Part shown: positions 1-11,600 of the stretch, in pieces
Layout of the letters: every line of letters starts with the position of its first letter
Numbering within the stretch: position 1 is the stretch's first letter
The notes under the pieces: generated by a model
Database searches by the model: none
Told to the model about the DNA's origin: nothing
What the model saw: only the letters and a program-made list of their open reading frames with translations
DNA from: Holothuria scabra
Taxonomy: Eukaryota > Echinodermata > Holothuroidea > Aspidochirotida > Holothuriidae
Reading direction: 5' to 3'
NCBI GenBank assembly: GCA_037179385.1
Contig: CM074200.1
Coordinates: 30,693,884-30,757,883, forward strand
DNA: 64,000 nt
Program-made: the position numbers and the translations under genes

Positions 1-1870
1 TGAACTAGTAAAAAGGGGACTTGTCGAAAAAATCGTTCCACAGTGGCAATTGTCATGGGCAGGAGTGGGCATGACATAGGCCTTCTTGTTAAGGATGGAA
101 GGGAAAAATTATTCGAAGGCAGTACCTTATCCTTACGGCATATTTTGTGTATGAAAAAGTATAGGAATGGTCGTGTAGGAATGGTCTTTAGTGTATGATT
201 GCCTTGTTTTCAGCAATTCAATGAGCCATCCAAAAGACAGAAAGGCTCTTAACCTAACAAAGTCACATTAGAGTTTGTCGTCAAGACATTTGTTTCATCT
301 TCGAAGTGAAATGTAGTAAACGACACTGAGTGCAGATTATAATAGGTATCTAATTTACTGAAAGTAGGCATTTGGAAGTTATTTCTTGATTTCATACGTG
401 CCCACAAAATGTTTTTGACGCACATTCATGCATTGTTTTCTTATTTGTTGCACATTTTATTTATTTACTGTTTTTTTTTGGGGGGGGGAGGAAATACTTC
501 AAAGTTTATTACCATTAAAATATTTATTTTTTCTCAATCGCTTTACCAGGACACAAATTAACTCAGTGGCTACAGTGGCTACACAACTGAGTTTGTGTCA
601 CTTCAGACCACCAGTTACACACTTTCCGCAATTAACGAAGATCAAATCTGCGCCATACCAGTTGACAAGGACAAAACAATCCCATGTGCTCTCCACATTT
701 GTAGTAGCACTGAAGTTTTATGTATGAGGTAGTCTAGTGTAGTACTGTACTGTAGTCTTCTTTCCCCTAGGTCATTAAAAATCTCTGTTTGGGGGAGTTG
801 ATTCATTGGCAAGGTACTGCTCCAGAGTGATAGCTCTGATATTATGTACATTTTACACCATTTTACACTGAAGGATAAGTGTTGGTCATTACTACTGCAC
901 TTTAGTAGGATTTTCTTCTAATGAACATGACACTGTGTTGCTCTTGCCCACTGAAGTGTACTGTGAGGTACAGTAGCTTATATCCTTTGACTGTGACTTG
1001 GCATTTATTTAAATTCCCCTACTCCCCCCTACAAAACCTCTGTTTTCCCCGTAGGTGCCACCCACTCCCTACAATTTGCTAAAATTCCGCTACGGTAGGG
1101 GGTTCCCCCTACGCGTGGCAGCCTTGAGCTGGGTAGACATATGACTTGCCTCTTTGTGTCAAATTCATACTTGTTAACAGTGTGTGTGTGTGGTTTGGTG
1201 AATTGTATTGATTGATATAAGCCCCATAATGAAAAAGAATTTGAATAACCCCAATATTGTTAAAAACAGGACATACATGAGGACTAAAAGTCATTTGCAT
1301 GATTAAGTATATGTCTCCTAATAGGCCCATTGCGACAAAAAAATCACCCCATTCTGTTGACTTTGCAGCTAGATGATGTGCACATGCAGGAGAGCACAAA
1401 TCATAGCTTATGAAGATGTTTAATTATTGACCGGAGCCATGAAAATTATAATCCTTAGTAGACTGTGTAGGGCTAATAGTGTATAGAACATAGAACAGGG
1501 ATGTGTAGCTTCACATAAAAAAATATTTGAAACAATTCAAGTCGCCAAAGTATACCAGCTTATACTGAAGAAATACCAAACAATTTTCACAAGTAGCTAC
1601 GACACTGTTGTATACCAACACAGCAGCATTGCCCAATTATTCCCACTCTATGTACTATTGAACATTACTAATGAACATCCAATATTTTCCTTATAGAAAT
1701 GACAACAGTCCATGATCTCCTGAAGGACTGTGGTAGCTGCAACTTCATCAGGAATTAGAAGGAATAGAAACCCAAGAGGAAATCCACAAGGAAACTCAAG
1801 AGAAATCTCAAGAGAGTGAAGGTGAGGTTTCGTGGAGTATGAATTTGTTCCAAAGGGTGTCACAGTAAGC
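1..1870. other. Non-coding stretch, no gene seen
   Basis: Only short open frames occur, with no recognisable motif, Kozak context or splice pairing. There is a poly(T)-poly(G) run at about 471-489. AT-rich, intron or intergenic in character. Confidence 0.5.
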
Positions 1871-2129
1871 TTAACCCTTTAGCGTTGTGCTCTGATCGGG
1901 GCATATTTGCGTGCCTCGGGTGTGGGCGGAAAAGCGGACGCAGCCCGCCCCGCATCAGCTTCCGTAAGCCATTGACCCCGTGACCTTAAACTATTGTCTC
2001 TCTCGTTGTTGTGGCCGAATTTTCGGGTAGCCACTCGCAGTTTCGAGCTCCATGTGAAGCGGTAAAGATGGGTGACAGCCGAGCTCTCCGCACGGGTCCA
2101 AAAGGACCCAGACAACGGTAACGGGTTAA
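1871..2129. mobile_element. piggyBac-type MITE (non-autonomous DNA transposon)
   Basis: A 251-bp GC-rich block is bounded on both sides by TTAA, the duplicated target of piggyBac elements. The termini begin CCC and end GGG: left CCCTTTAGCGTTGT, right (reverse complement) CCCGTTACCGTTGT, matching at 12 of 14 positions. No transposase is encoded, so it would depend on an enzyme supplied elsewhere. TTAA target and CCC termini are established hallmarks of the superfamily; the assignment rests on these termini only. Base composition is clearly richer in G+C than the flanks. Confidence 0.6.
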
Positions 2130-5100
2130 AATAAGGGCTGATTTGAGACAATTAAAGGAATATTTTTGTGGTTGAAATATGTGCATACATTATATGTAGA
2201 CATAACTATTACAGTACCAAAAATTAATTAGATCATGAAATCATGTCATGTAAATTTTAGTGATAACTTGACAAGTATGAAATCTAGAAACATGGAAAGT
2301 AGATCCACTTGTGGTATATCCATTTGCATAAGTGTTTATACAGCAATTATAAGTTTGGTTGTTGAGTGTTGTCCTTCAGTGGATGTAATAGCTTCTTCAG
2401 GAAGCAGTTCAAGCTTGGTTTCGCCGAACGGCCCGTTGCCAAAGGGTCGAGAGGACTTTGGAAATAGTGTAATATTTCTTGCAGGTCTTTTGCTCTATTT
2501 CTGGGCATAAGTTTAGGAACGTTGTAGATCCACACACACTGGGTGCAAATTATTTATGAGCTGACTTTTGAAGATCATTTGTCAAAGGGATAGGCAAGGC
2601 TATGCACAGTATAGTAGGCCAATGCTGTTTCGTTATCTGGTATAGGAGCGGATTTATGTTAGAAACATGCATCGTGAGAATTGTTTCTGGAAAATTGCAA
2701 GTTAACAAAAGCATGTTACGTAAACAAACCATTATGGGATATTAGCCTTTAAGGAGGTCCGTCATGGCTACCACAGTTTTTAGGGAAAAACTGCGGTTCC
2801 CTATTATAGTACCCGACCACTGGTTCCAGTACTCCAATTAGCTGCTTCAATGAGCAGCAGATTTGATTAGCATTCTGGTACAATAGGAACCCAACAACTT
2901 TGGGATTCAAACAACTTCCAACAAATCCGGAAATAAGTGCTGGCAAAAAGGGAATCAAATTACTTTAGTTCACTGAAGGGCAACATCCCCCTTCAGTTTA
3001 TGAGATAAACTGCTATCAAATGTCAACCTTCATGGTCATTTTCAAATGCTTAAACGGGCATATAATTAGTACTGAGAACAGTTTCTGACGAGATGGTGCT
3101 AAGGGTAATTTTTTCGACATGCAAAAGCAACTCCATTTCAAATAATTGTGAATGAGATGTGGGTAAATACATTTTGTTAGTTTCAATAATCATGTTATTT
3201 TGCAAAGATCAAAAAGAAATCATAGAAAAACGCTACCCGGGTAGTAATTTTCTACCTGGATGGTAACAACGTCTGTCGGGTACCTGGGTACCCAGTGCAA
3301 ACACTATTATGAACCCCCCACTCTTAGCATAAACCAAGGTGACCTGATGGATGCTTGGATGGTAGTAGTTGAGAATTATTACAGCTATGAAGGATCTTGC
3401 TTTACAAAATATAGGAGGTACTCTTTCAGTACTTTCCCAGGAGTCATAGAGAAAAATATGCCATTCAACTTGAAATTGACAACTTTCTGAGGTTCCTACT
3501 TGTGTTTTCATTATAAACTCACTCTGCACAAATTCCTACCCAGGTACTGATTTCCTTCCCATCTCCTAAATATGCTCTAGGATGCTTCAAATACTAAGAG
3601 TTCAAAATAAATGCCTTGGAATTAGGTTTGGGGATATGAAAAAACTCATATCGAGGTATGGCTTTTGTATCACCAAAAATTTTCACGATCGTGGCAAATA
3701 AGTTCATATGTAGACAGGTATAACATATTGGCCAATCATGCACCTCCTGATTGATATAGTGTATGCAACTTGTAGTATGTGTGATTTTACTTTAAATTTC
3801 AAGTTTTGTGAAAGCTTGATAACTCGCTCCTCATATCGCATATGGTGATATAGGTTCCTGGCAGTGTTGTAATGAGTCTTCAGTTGGTCGAGTAACAAGT
3901 CAAGTCAAATGGGCTCAAGTATCCAGTTAAGGCAAGTTATTCCCAACATTGCTTGAGCCAAGTCAAATCAGGCACTTTCTCAATTCATAACAAAAGCAAG
4001 TCAAGTCAAATATTTGTTAGAGTCAGCTCGAGTCAGTTCCATAAGTTAACAAGTCATCTCGAGAAATCGTGTTTTAGAAGACCTGTACGGTAATAAAATT
4101 CAGAGCCCCATGCATGCTTGCATGTTATATTATTATTTTATTCCTGATAATGGTTTATATGTTACTTGCTAAAGTTGCATACCACATATCTTGCCAAATT
4201 TATGCATTATAGCTTATAAAGTTACAAGTTCCAGGAAAAGTGTCCCCCAAATGTTTGCAAAGCATGGTTTCGAAACCCCCTCCCCCACCCCAACAAAAAT
4301 CATAATAAAATTATCTAGTGGAAATACAATGTAGTCTCCTACTATACTGAGAAGGTTGCATATTTACCCAGCCTTAAAGTTCACCCAACTGTGCTTTCTA
4401 CAAGTAGCATACCCACAATCTAATTGGCAGACAAATTTTGGAGAATTGATAATGCCTAGGTGCAGACTCTGCATGCAACTTGTTAGTGGTAGGCTTGTAG
4501 AAATGGTTGCCGTGTGTGCTCCCTATCCAACTAACCCGCAACGTTAGGGCACTTGGCATTGCAAAAACTTTCTCAACTACATACACATTCATATTGCTTC
4601 TAATGCTGATGCCCATTCTAAGTAACCTGAGGTTTGTCAGGAGTGACTAGGGTTACCCCATTTATTTTCTGTATAGGAGGACACAGATTGCAATCCTGGG
4701 GAAATAGTATCAGGACAGTGGGTGTCCTCCCGTTGGAAATTTTTTCAGTTTTGGGTGTCTAGATGCAAAATAGTGCAATATAGATTTTCAAAGGTTCTTC
4801 AGATTGAATGAAGAATGTTTTGCAAAAAGCTGTTAGATCATACGAGAAATACACGGAAGCTGGACATTGTGGGCAGTTTTACAAACCTGCCCGGACACCA
4901 GCGAGAACTAAAACTGGACTTCTGCTAACTCAACAAGTAGGCATACACTTATGCAAAGTTATTTATTCTGAGCCACTCTTATCAGATTGCCCCCTAAATT
5001 TCCCCTCTTGCATTCCTGCATCTCAGTTGGGGTCCTAACCATGGGCTCTGTGTATGTGGTTGGTGAACAAAGTCGATTTCCTGTCTTGTCCCCTAGCCTC

Positions 5101-5216
5101 ACAAAAGTTTTGGATTCCTGTCTGTGGTTGTCCGATCCCATCCCTACTTGAATAGGCACCTGTTTCTGCTACCTAGAGTCAATTTTTAGGGCATACAATT
5201 TACAAGTTTCTCCCTT
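2130..5216. other. Non-coding stretch
   Basis: No supported coding region. The open frames on both strands are short and featureless. It contains one CAAGTC-rich low-complexity patch, listed separately. Confidence 0.45.
3893..4060. repeat. CAAGTCAAGTC-rich degenerate repeat
   Basis: The motif CAAGTCAAGTCAAAT and variants (AAGTCAAATC, GAGTCAGCTCGAGTCAG) recur several times in about 170 bp. It looks like a decayed short-period tandem repeat and carries no coding sense. Confidence 0.5.
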
Positions 5217-5234
5217 CCCCCCCCCCCCCCCCCC
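5217..5234. repeat. Poly(C) tract, 18 bases
   Basis: An uninterrupted run of C, one of a dozen or so C or G homopolymers in the left part of the window. Confidence 0.9.
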
Positions 5235-5445
5235 TCCAGCCACTTTGAAACAGCAATGAGAGATGAAATATGTTGCTTACAACTTGTAAGAGTTTGATAG
5301 TTAATCTGTTATTAGGTGAGATATTTAATGACACACCAACAACATGTTTCGCAGTGTCATGTCAACTATGTAAAAATGTTCAGTTTGAATACTATTTCCA
5401 GGTTTCAAAAACGATTCAAATTTGGTTTCAAAAAGTTCAACCAAG

Positions 5446-5520
5446 TTCTTCCATTTAGTTGCCTCCCAGGACAGGTGGGAAATGCCATGGGCATGTTCTA
5501 CAACCCTCAGCCCAAAGGGG
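5446..5520 (+). repeat. Dispersed repeat, copy 1 (partner at 15127-15205)
   Basis: The stretch from GTTCTTCC through GACAGGTGGGAAAT to ACAACCCTCAGCCC aligns by eye with 15127-15205 (GTCTTCCC, GACAGGCAAGGAAT, ACAACCCCCAGCCC). It looks like two diverged copies of one interspersed element of unknown class. Confidence 0.5.
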
Positions 5521-6640
5521 CCGGTCAAATGTGGAATTGCTGGGTTTTGTGCATGGCACAGACAACTCATCACCAATCATATGATGAATAATAACATGCA
5601 GAATATTCAGAAGTATTAACAAATAACAAAGTGTTGACACACAAAATGATTGAAGAACCTGATGGTTTCTAGAGTTATCTTTTTGGAGGTACATGAAGTG
5701 CAACAGTTTTGGCACAATCCCAATCATCTATTACAGCTACTGTGGACAATCCAAGTCGAGTGCACTTAACTATTATTAAGTTAAGTTAGCTATACATTGG
5801 CAAAGAGATAATAGCTAGGATACATTATGTCATCACCTTCATTGGGATACCTGTATCCCTGCACACTAAATGGATAACAGCATTTACTGTAGGTAATTGT
5901 GTAGGATTTTTGTACCTAATGGAAACACCAGCTCCTACAACTGTCCTCAAATAATGTGAATGCATGATCTTGTAAAAGTCAGTTGTTTTGTGACATTAAA
6001 CCATCCATATGACACCTTTTACAGTCGAATGTAAGAATAGAATCTTTCCAATTAATCATTTCAAAAGGTGGGATAATGCACACTTTTTGACTGCCCAGAG
6101 CACTCAATAATTATATTTTTGATGGACCTCCATTTCATACCCCCTCCATACCTTCCTCTCCCCCCCCCCCAACTGAAATCATCAGTAAAAGATAAGTGGA
6201 CTGTACAGGTATTTAATAGTTGTTTGTTGTTAAAAATCTTCATTCAACCATTTGTCTCTGATGTCTGTAAATTGATAGCCCAAAATGAATTCAGCAGTAT
6301 CCCTTCCCATTTTTCCTACTGATATTATCTATGATACAGTATAACTCCACTAGCCCTTGCATGGGAACAGGCAGATTTCATCAGGCTCAATAGAAGCAAA
6401 TTCCCTAATTGTGGTTTAGCAAATAGTGTTCTTTTCAGTCTGGTAAGTTTAATTCGTATCAAATCATGTTTTTTCACGAGCAAAGGCTTAATTGGTTCTT
6501 CCCACCAGAGATGGTGAAAATTTAAAAACTCACAAAAATTAGATCACCAATGCAATAAAAAAATCCTTGCAGTCAGTGTGACCTGCTTTTTATGTTTTGA
6601 TTTTTTTTTCTAGATTTGGTAAGCCCAAAAGATATGGACA
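5521..6640. other. Non-coding stretch
   Basis: No gene signal beyond short random open frames. A poly(C) run lies at about 6161-6170. Confidence 0.45.
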
Positions 6641-6648
6641 GTTAAACT

Positions 6649-6769
6649 GAAGAAGAAGAAGAAGAAGAAGAAGAAGAAGAAGAAGAAGAAGAAGAGTATG
6701 TTCCGGACCTGCCTCAGGAGCCTGAAGATGATGATGACAATGCTTCATCATTGTGTAGGCGCTAGAGTT
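6649..6769 (+). other. GAA repeat with possible acidic coding exon
   Basis: About 15 GAA triplets (6649-6693) run in one frame into a sensible acidic peptide, EYVPDLPQEPEDDDDNASSL, ending at a TAG at 6767. A TAA sits in the same frame six bases before the repeat, and the nearest clear acceptor (TTTTTTCTAG, 6611) would include it. An exon would therefore need a different acceptor. The peptide resembles acidic N-terminal regions of the zinc-finger/recombinase-like family whose decayed copy lies at 25.2 kb, but that link is inference. It may equally be a plain trinucleotide repeat. Confidence 0.25.
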
Positions 6770-6779
6770 CATTTTTAAA

Positions 6780-9192
6780 AAAATGTATCTGTGTATATAC
6801 GTGCATACAGAGCTTGCAGACAGGCTTTGCAGACTTGATTCAGTTCCATTTGTGCATCCAGCATCTTGAAAAGTTCTCTAAAACATACTGTGAAATTGAG
6901 TTTTTCTTTAAACAGCATGTTAATTATCATGTGTGATTTGGAAGTGCTGAATAAAACTTTGGAAAATATTTGCTTTCAAGAAAGAGCTCAGATGCAAAAT
7001 GATGAGCTATAACAGTCTGTTTCAGACTCCCCCCCCCCCCCCCCCAAAAAAAAAAAGAAAATGGTAGCAATTTCCACAGATTTGCAGTGCACAATGTCAA
7101 AAATCGGAAAATTGGCATAGGTTACTCAAATTCCCCACTTACACCTATTGATGTTCACTACTCACATTACAGAACTGTACAAGCTGTTAAGAGGAAAATG
7201 CTTGCTTTTGTTGGAGGTCAAAGCTTATTTGTCACTGGAGGTTAACTTGCTGAAACCTTTCAAACAGCTTGTCCTCATAGTCAGTAGGGCATACCTCAAA
7301 AAAGGCTTTAAAAATGGGATTCCGTGCAACACAAACGGGGATTACCTCAAAATCCGCCCAGTTGTACTTTACAACATAAATTTTCATATTTTGATTTTCC
7401 CCACGTTTAAAAGTTGCACACTATTGACTTTATGGACAAAATGGCCGCCATAGTCCCATAGACTACTGTACTGAAGGAAAAATATATGTTACGAACACAT
7501 TCAAGCTACAAACAAGCAGATTTTGGTCCAGAGTACCTTGCAATCTTTTTTCACTCACACATGACCTATTTCTGCAAACACTGACCACTCCCAGGGTCAG
7601 GGAAAAGGCATAAACATAAATAGAGGGCGCTATCCAAACTAAAGCAATACACAGAATAATGTACACAATAGCTCCAGTGTAAACAATGTTTTCATTCTGA
7701 CCTTTACCTGGCAGGTCCATGGAACCACTACAGAAGGGTTTAAACGAATTCAGTAGAACTATGCATGTTGGTCAATGGTCTCCTGGGGTCAGACCCCCCT
7801 CTCTTTTGCAAAATTTGTGTGTAACAAAAGAATCTTATGTGAAAACTGTGCAATATTTTGTCAAGTCTTTGTTCTGGCATTTGCACATTTATTTTCTTTT
7901 TAGATTTTAAGTTGGTTTCCTCGGGACATGCAAAACCTAAGGTGTCTTGGAGAGGGGCTGTGAGAAGCCCCCTCCCAACATTTGTGTTTAACATACAACT
8001 AGACACATCAAGTAATTGGGGTGCAAATATGATAATTTCATTAAAATATGTTCACTAATATGGGTAAACTTATTATTTTTGCTACTGGTAAGGGGTGTTA
8101 CTGTAAAGGGTTCAAGGGGGTTAGGGCCCAGAACCCCTCCCCAAATTTGCAAACTGACATAGAATCAGGGGTTCTCATGCAAGGCAGTGCTAATTTTACA
8201 GAATGACAACTTTGCAGAGGAAAATTGCAATATTTTTATGCTCTGATGGGTTTACAGTTACACAGGGAACTTCATTTTGTAATTCACCAAAGATTTTTAC
8301 ATGAAAGGGTTGGGCTACATTCTGTTAAAACACTTTTTTCTTCTAGAAGGAAGGTTTAGATTTAAAGGTTATAGGCACGGAAAGGAACTCAACAAATACT
8401 TCTCGCTTTCTTTCAACTATCAATCAAAGAAAACAGTGCTTTTTTATCATGAGGCAATGATGGAAATTATGGGGTCTACCTGTCTGTGCAATAAGAACAT
8501 ATGAGCACGAGCCCCCCCCCCCCCCCTTTCCCACAAACCGTGGCTTGTTGCTAGGAAAATGGTAATGTTAGTCTCTGACTAAAACAAAAAGAACTTTAAT
8601 AGAAACCACAGTTGACCAACCTTTGTTTTAACATCTTCCCCCCTCCCCCAACTCAAATGTACAATACTTACATACTGTAATTCCTTCAGTTTTGAAGGGA
8701 AGCTCAAAACTACTAAAATTCATATTTAAACGAGATGTCTTAGTTTCAGGTTAGTGGGTCAAAGTAGAATGGAATGCTAGCACTGCTGAAAACATAGGTG
8801 TATAGGGCGGAGGGGGGGGGGGGGAGCTGGGGGCTGCAGCCCTGTTCCTGCTGGGAAATTACTATTTTCAGACAAAACAGTTGTATTTTTCAGGCATGGG
8901 TGGTTAAAATTTTGGGTAAAAGCCTAAAAGGGCTCTACCCCCTCCAAATAAAAGTGGCCTAGTACACCTATATGGTGGAAAGTAATGGAAAGAATGTTCT
9001 TACAGTACCAAGGAATGTGGATACATCCCATAAGTCTTTTATATTCAAGATATCTGCCCGCAGTCACACACTCTGACAAGAGAGTTGCTGTTTAGGCTCC
9101 TGCCAAATGCACAAGATAGGCATTAGTATATTTCCACCCCGGTTACAATTCAGCAGCTACAACAGGAAAGGGATATTAAAAAGGTATAATGA
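6780..9192. other. Non-coding stretch with homopolymer tracts
   Basis: No coding region is supported. It contains poly(C)-poly(A) at 7029-7056, poly(C) at about 8512-8526 and poly(G) at about 8812-8824. Confidence 0.45.
7029..7056. repeat. Poly(C)-poly(A) tract
   Basis: A run of about 17 C is followed directly by about 11 A. The A run could be a relic of an inserted retrosequence, but no gene body is recognisable next to it. Confidence 0.8.
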
Positions 9193-9553
9193 CAGTGTTC
9201 TCTACTAGCTGTTTTGATAGGGTGACCCACCCGGACAAAATCTGCAGAGGTTTTTTAGCCCAAGGACAAAAAATGTGCCACCCGGACAAAAAGTTCAGCC
9301 ACCCAGACAAAAATTATCTATTTGAAATCTCGAAACAGAGAAAACAGCAATCTCAATGTGGACATTGAGCAATGATAATCACAAATGTTCCTAGTCATCA
9401 GAGAAAAGTATGATTACAAGCATCACTGATTTTAACCAACATTTTCAAAAGAGAGATGCTCCCTCTCTTTAGACTTCTTGTCAAGACAGTGATCACTGTT
9501 TACCTTCAACCTTTGGAGCACCCGGACAAAATTTCAACCTGTGGAGAACACTG
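9193..9553. mobile_element. hAT-like MITE with CACCCGGACAAAA motifs
   Basis: The terminal inverted repeats are CAGTGTTCTCTAC at 9193 and, reverse-complemented, CAGTGTTCTCCAC at 9541-9553 (12 of 13 match). The CAGTG start is typical of hAT termini. Inside, CACC(C)GGACAAAA-like words occur near both ends. The flanking 8-mers do not match, so no target-site duplication supports it. No transposase is present. Confidence 0.45.
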
Positions 9554-10049
9554 AATTGTCACTCAACCCTGACAACTCCCTGGTTAGTCAGTATATCAAC
9601 TTACATCAGGGAGTTGCTTACATCACCACCACACGACTGGAATTTAGTAAAATACACAATGTAGCATATACTACACTAGTCCTCACTCAGTCCCTACACA
9701 CTAACCTCCATTGTCACTTGCTCCGTGTAGTATTCAGAACGTAGTATAATGGAGCATTATCATACTAGGCACTGGTTGAGAGCTACTGTAATACTACACA
9801 GATAAGACCCCTAGCTTCATTGAAAAGAGGGAGGAGATTGAATTTAAGGACACACGTTCACATGTAAAATGCTGCACTCCTATGTTTTGAAGCCCATGCA
9901 CAGCAAACATGCCTGACTTCAATTCTTTAATGACCGCATGTAACTCTGTGTGTTGGTTCAGTTCAAGTTAGCAGTCACCCAATCCATTATTCACACAGTG
10001 CACTTTTAATAATTTAGACAACCCCAGGAACCACATGAAGAATTTTAAA
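9554..10049. other. Non-coding stretch
   Basis: Nothing recognisable on either strand. Confidence 0.4.
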
Positions 10050-10175
10050 TTCTGAGAATAGGGGCAAGGTGGGCCACCCTGTGAGGCAGCTTAGAGCACT
10101 GACTTCAAGTATTGCTGCACCATTGTGGGAATACTACGGTCGCCACACAATGCATTGATTGCACACTCTGTGGCT
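10050..10175 (+). repeat. 126-bp exact direct repeat, copy 1
   Basis: Identical to 10934-11059. The word GGCAGCTTAGAGCACTGA resembles a tRNA-type A box and D-arm region, but no good B box (GGTTCGANTCC) follows. A tRNA-derived SINE head is possible, but a tRNA gene is not supported. The flanking bases differ on both sides of the two copies. Confidence 0.85.
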
Positions 10176-10628
10176 TAGCCCTTGAACAGGACCCAGCATT
10201 ACATTCCTATGCTATACACTTCATTTCTGGGCCCTTGCCCGGTATACACAAAAACACAGCTCATTGCCTACTCACGCTTGAGTAGGCATCCCTCACGTCT
10301 CCAAAAAGATACCTTTTCTCACCAAACTTTCCACAGATGATCTTTGTCATCACCTTCACCTTCCACACAAGTCTGTTAACGAAGTAAGACCTTTAAGAGA
10401 GAAATTTTGGCTGGATAATTCTGCGAGTAACGTTAAGCCTGTGCAGATTATTTTTCCAGTTGAAGAAGTCAGTGTTTGTCATGTGATCTCATTTAAAACG
10501 GAGAAACCTACGCATTGACTGTACAATTTCATAATGTACAGAGAGCTTACTATATGAAGTACAAGTATTGACTAGCCGCGCTTACTAATTGGTCTTCGAC
10601 AGCTTGTCTAGCGGAAGTCCTTCCCATC

Positions 10629-10743
10629 ATGCAACACATTAGCACTGTAGCAGACGATCACGATGTCGATGTTACTGCGAAGGATGGCACCACATTTTTC
10701 CTGCCTTTTGCTATGAATTTACTGGTATTAAACATTCCAGAAG
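10629..10743 (+). CDS. Candidate first coding exon, unknown protein
   Basis: An ATG at 10629 opens 38 codons (MQHISTVADDHD..., ending LVLNIPE) that run into a consensus splice donor, GAAG/GTATGAG, at 10743/10744. Codon use looks coding-like (GATCACGATGTCGATGTT) compared with the surroundings. An ATTGG (CCAAT on the other strand) lies about 40 bp upstream. The peptide matches nothing I recognise. It lies between the two copies of the 126-bp repeat. No downstream exon can be paired with certainty; the C-terminal exon at 12549 is a possible partner. It may be chance. Confidence 0.25.
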
Positions 10744-10933
10744 GTATGAGTGGTATTTAAGAATGCTCAAAATCATTATATTAACTCAAATCTGTTCTAT
10801 GAACCATTCCATCGTAATTAGAGCTCGGTTTGTTGTTTTGGCTTAAAACATTGTTACCTTTGTACATGTAGGCCAGTGACCGTAGTAAGGAGTGACTACA
10901 AGGAGCGGATTATACGGTCACGTTCAGTGACTA

Positions 10934-11059
10934 TTCTGAGAATAGGGGCAAGGTGGGCCACCCTGTGAGGCAGCTTAGAGCACTGACTTCAAGTATTGCT
11001 GCACCATTGTGGGAATACTACGGTCGCCACACAATGCATTGATTGCACACTCTGTGGCT
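10934..11059 (+). repeat. 126-bp exact direct repeat, copy 2
   Basis: Identical over its length to 10050-10175, 884 bp away. The lack of divergence means a recent duplication, recent insertion of two identical elements, or an assembly duplication. Confidence 0.85.
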
Positions 11060-11085
11060 AGGCTAGCATGTTTATTTTCATCCGG

Positions 11086-11490
11086 CTAGCCGATTAGTTT
11101 ACAAATTAAAAATTTTATAGAGGAATAGATATACGTATCTTTGCTAGTCTGATTCTGTGATGAACGTTTCTTCCGCTCAATTTTACCTTTGTCACAAAAC
11201 CGCCGATAACAATCTCGGTGGTACCCGATGTTTCGTGCAACGGGTACGTGTGAAAACAACTGGAGGCATTCTTCGATGTTGTCGAAGTCTAAACCAAGAC
11301 TCGAAGCCGTACTGTCGACAATTTCGGCTTCAGGGCAGTTGAAGTGTTTCCATTGTGCCCCATAACTAACAAACGTTTCCTAAGATGCTTTTGTGAATGT
11401 TTTAAAGTTGGTTGTTGCACTGGAAACAATGTGCATGGCACAAAACTCCGGATTTTCACCGGGTTCAGCCTTTGGCATGGGGGCTGCCAT
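11086..11490 (-). pseudogene. First exon of an uncharacterised YHxxCY-domain protein, with in-frame TAG
   Basis: Reading leftwards from an ATG at 11490 in a strong start context (ACAAAATGGC), the frame encodes EFCAMHIVSSATTNF, then at codon 37 a TAG (11382-11380), then a sensible continuation in the same frame: ETFVSYGAQWKHF ... NIGYHRDCYRRFCDKGKIER, to a second TAG at 11086. The pattern x-x-W-x-T-F followed later by YHxxCYxxFxxK resembles the N-terminal domain of a large group of uncharacterised invertebrate proteins. I rely on memory for this and cannot search. The TAG stands where that family usually has Trp, so TGG to TAG is the simplest explanation. It is therefore a nonsense allele, a recent pseudogene or a base error. 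TTAG at this point could also act as a weak splice acceptor. The 3' exon end is not determined. Confidence 0.45.
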
Positions 11491-11600
11491 TTTGTCGTCT
11501 GCTTCTTCTATGTAACTAGGATGCTACTGCCTTGTCATTGGTCAGTCTCCTCCTCTTCTGATATGTGATTGGCTGGTGACCAAACGATCGTAGTAGATTT
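11491..11600 (-). promoter_or_regulatory. Probable promoter with paired CCAAT boxes
   Basis: Two ATTGG words on the + strand (11537-11541 and 11568-11572), that is AGCCAATCA and GACCAATGA on the minus strand, lie 31 bp apart and 50-85 bp upstream of the minus-strand ATG at 11490. Both fit the NF-Y consensus, and a spacing near 32 bp is typical of NF-Y-bound promoters. No TATA box is obvious. The surroundings (10.6-11.9 kb) are richer in CpG than the rest of the left part. Confidence 0.4.

Noticed and set aside
9185..9561. 8-bp target-site duplication for the hAT-like MITE
   Set aside because: TATAATGA on the left and AATTGTCA on the right do not match, so only the inverted ends support the call.
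10050..10175. tRNA gene
   Set aside because: Only an A-box-like word. No acceptor-stem pairing, anticodon loop or B box could be found.
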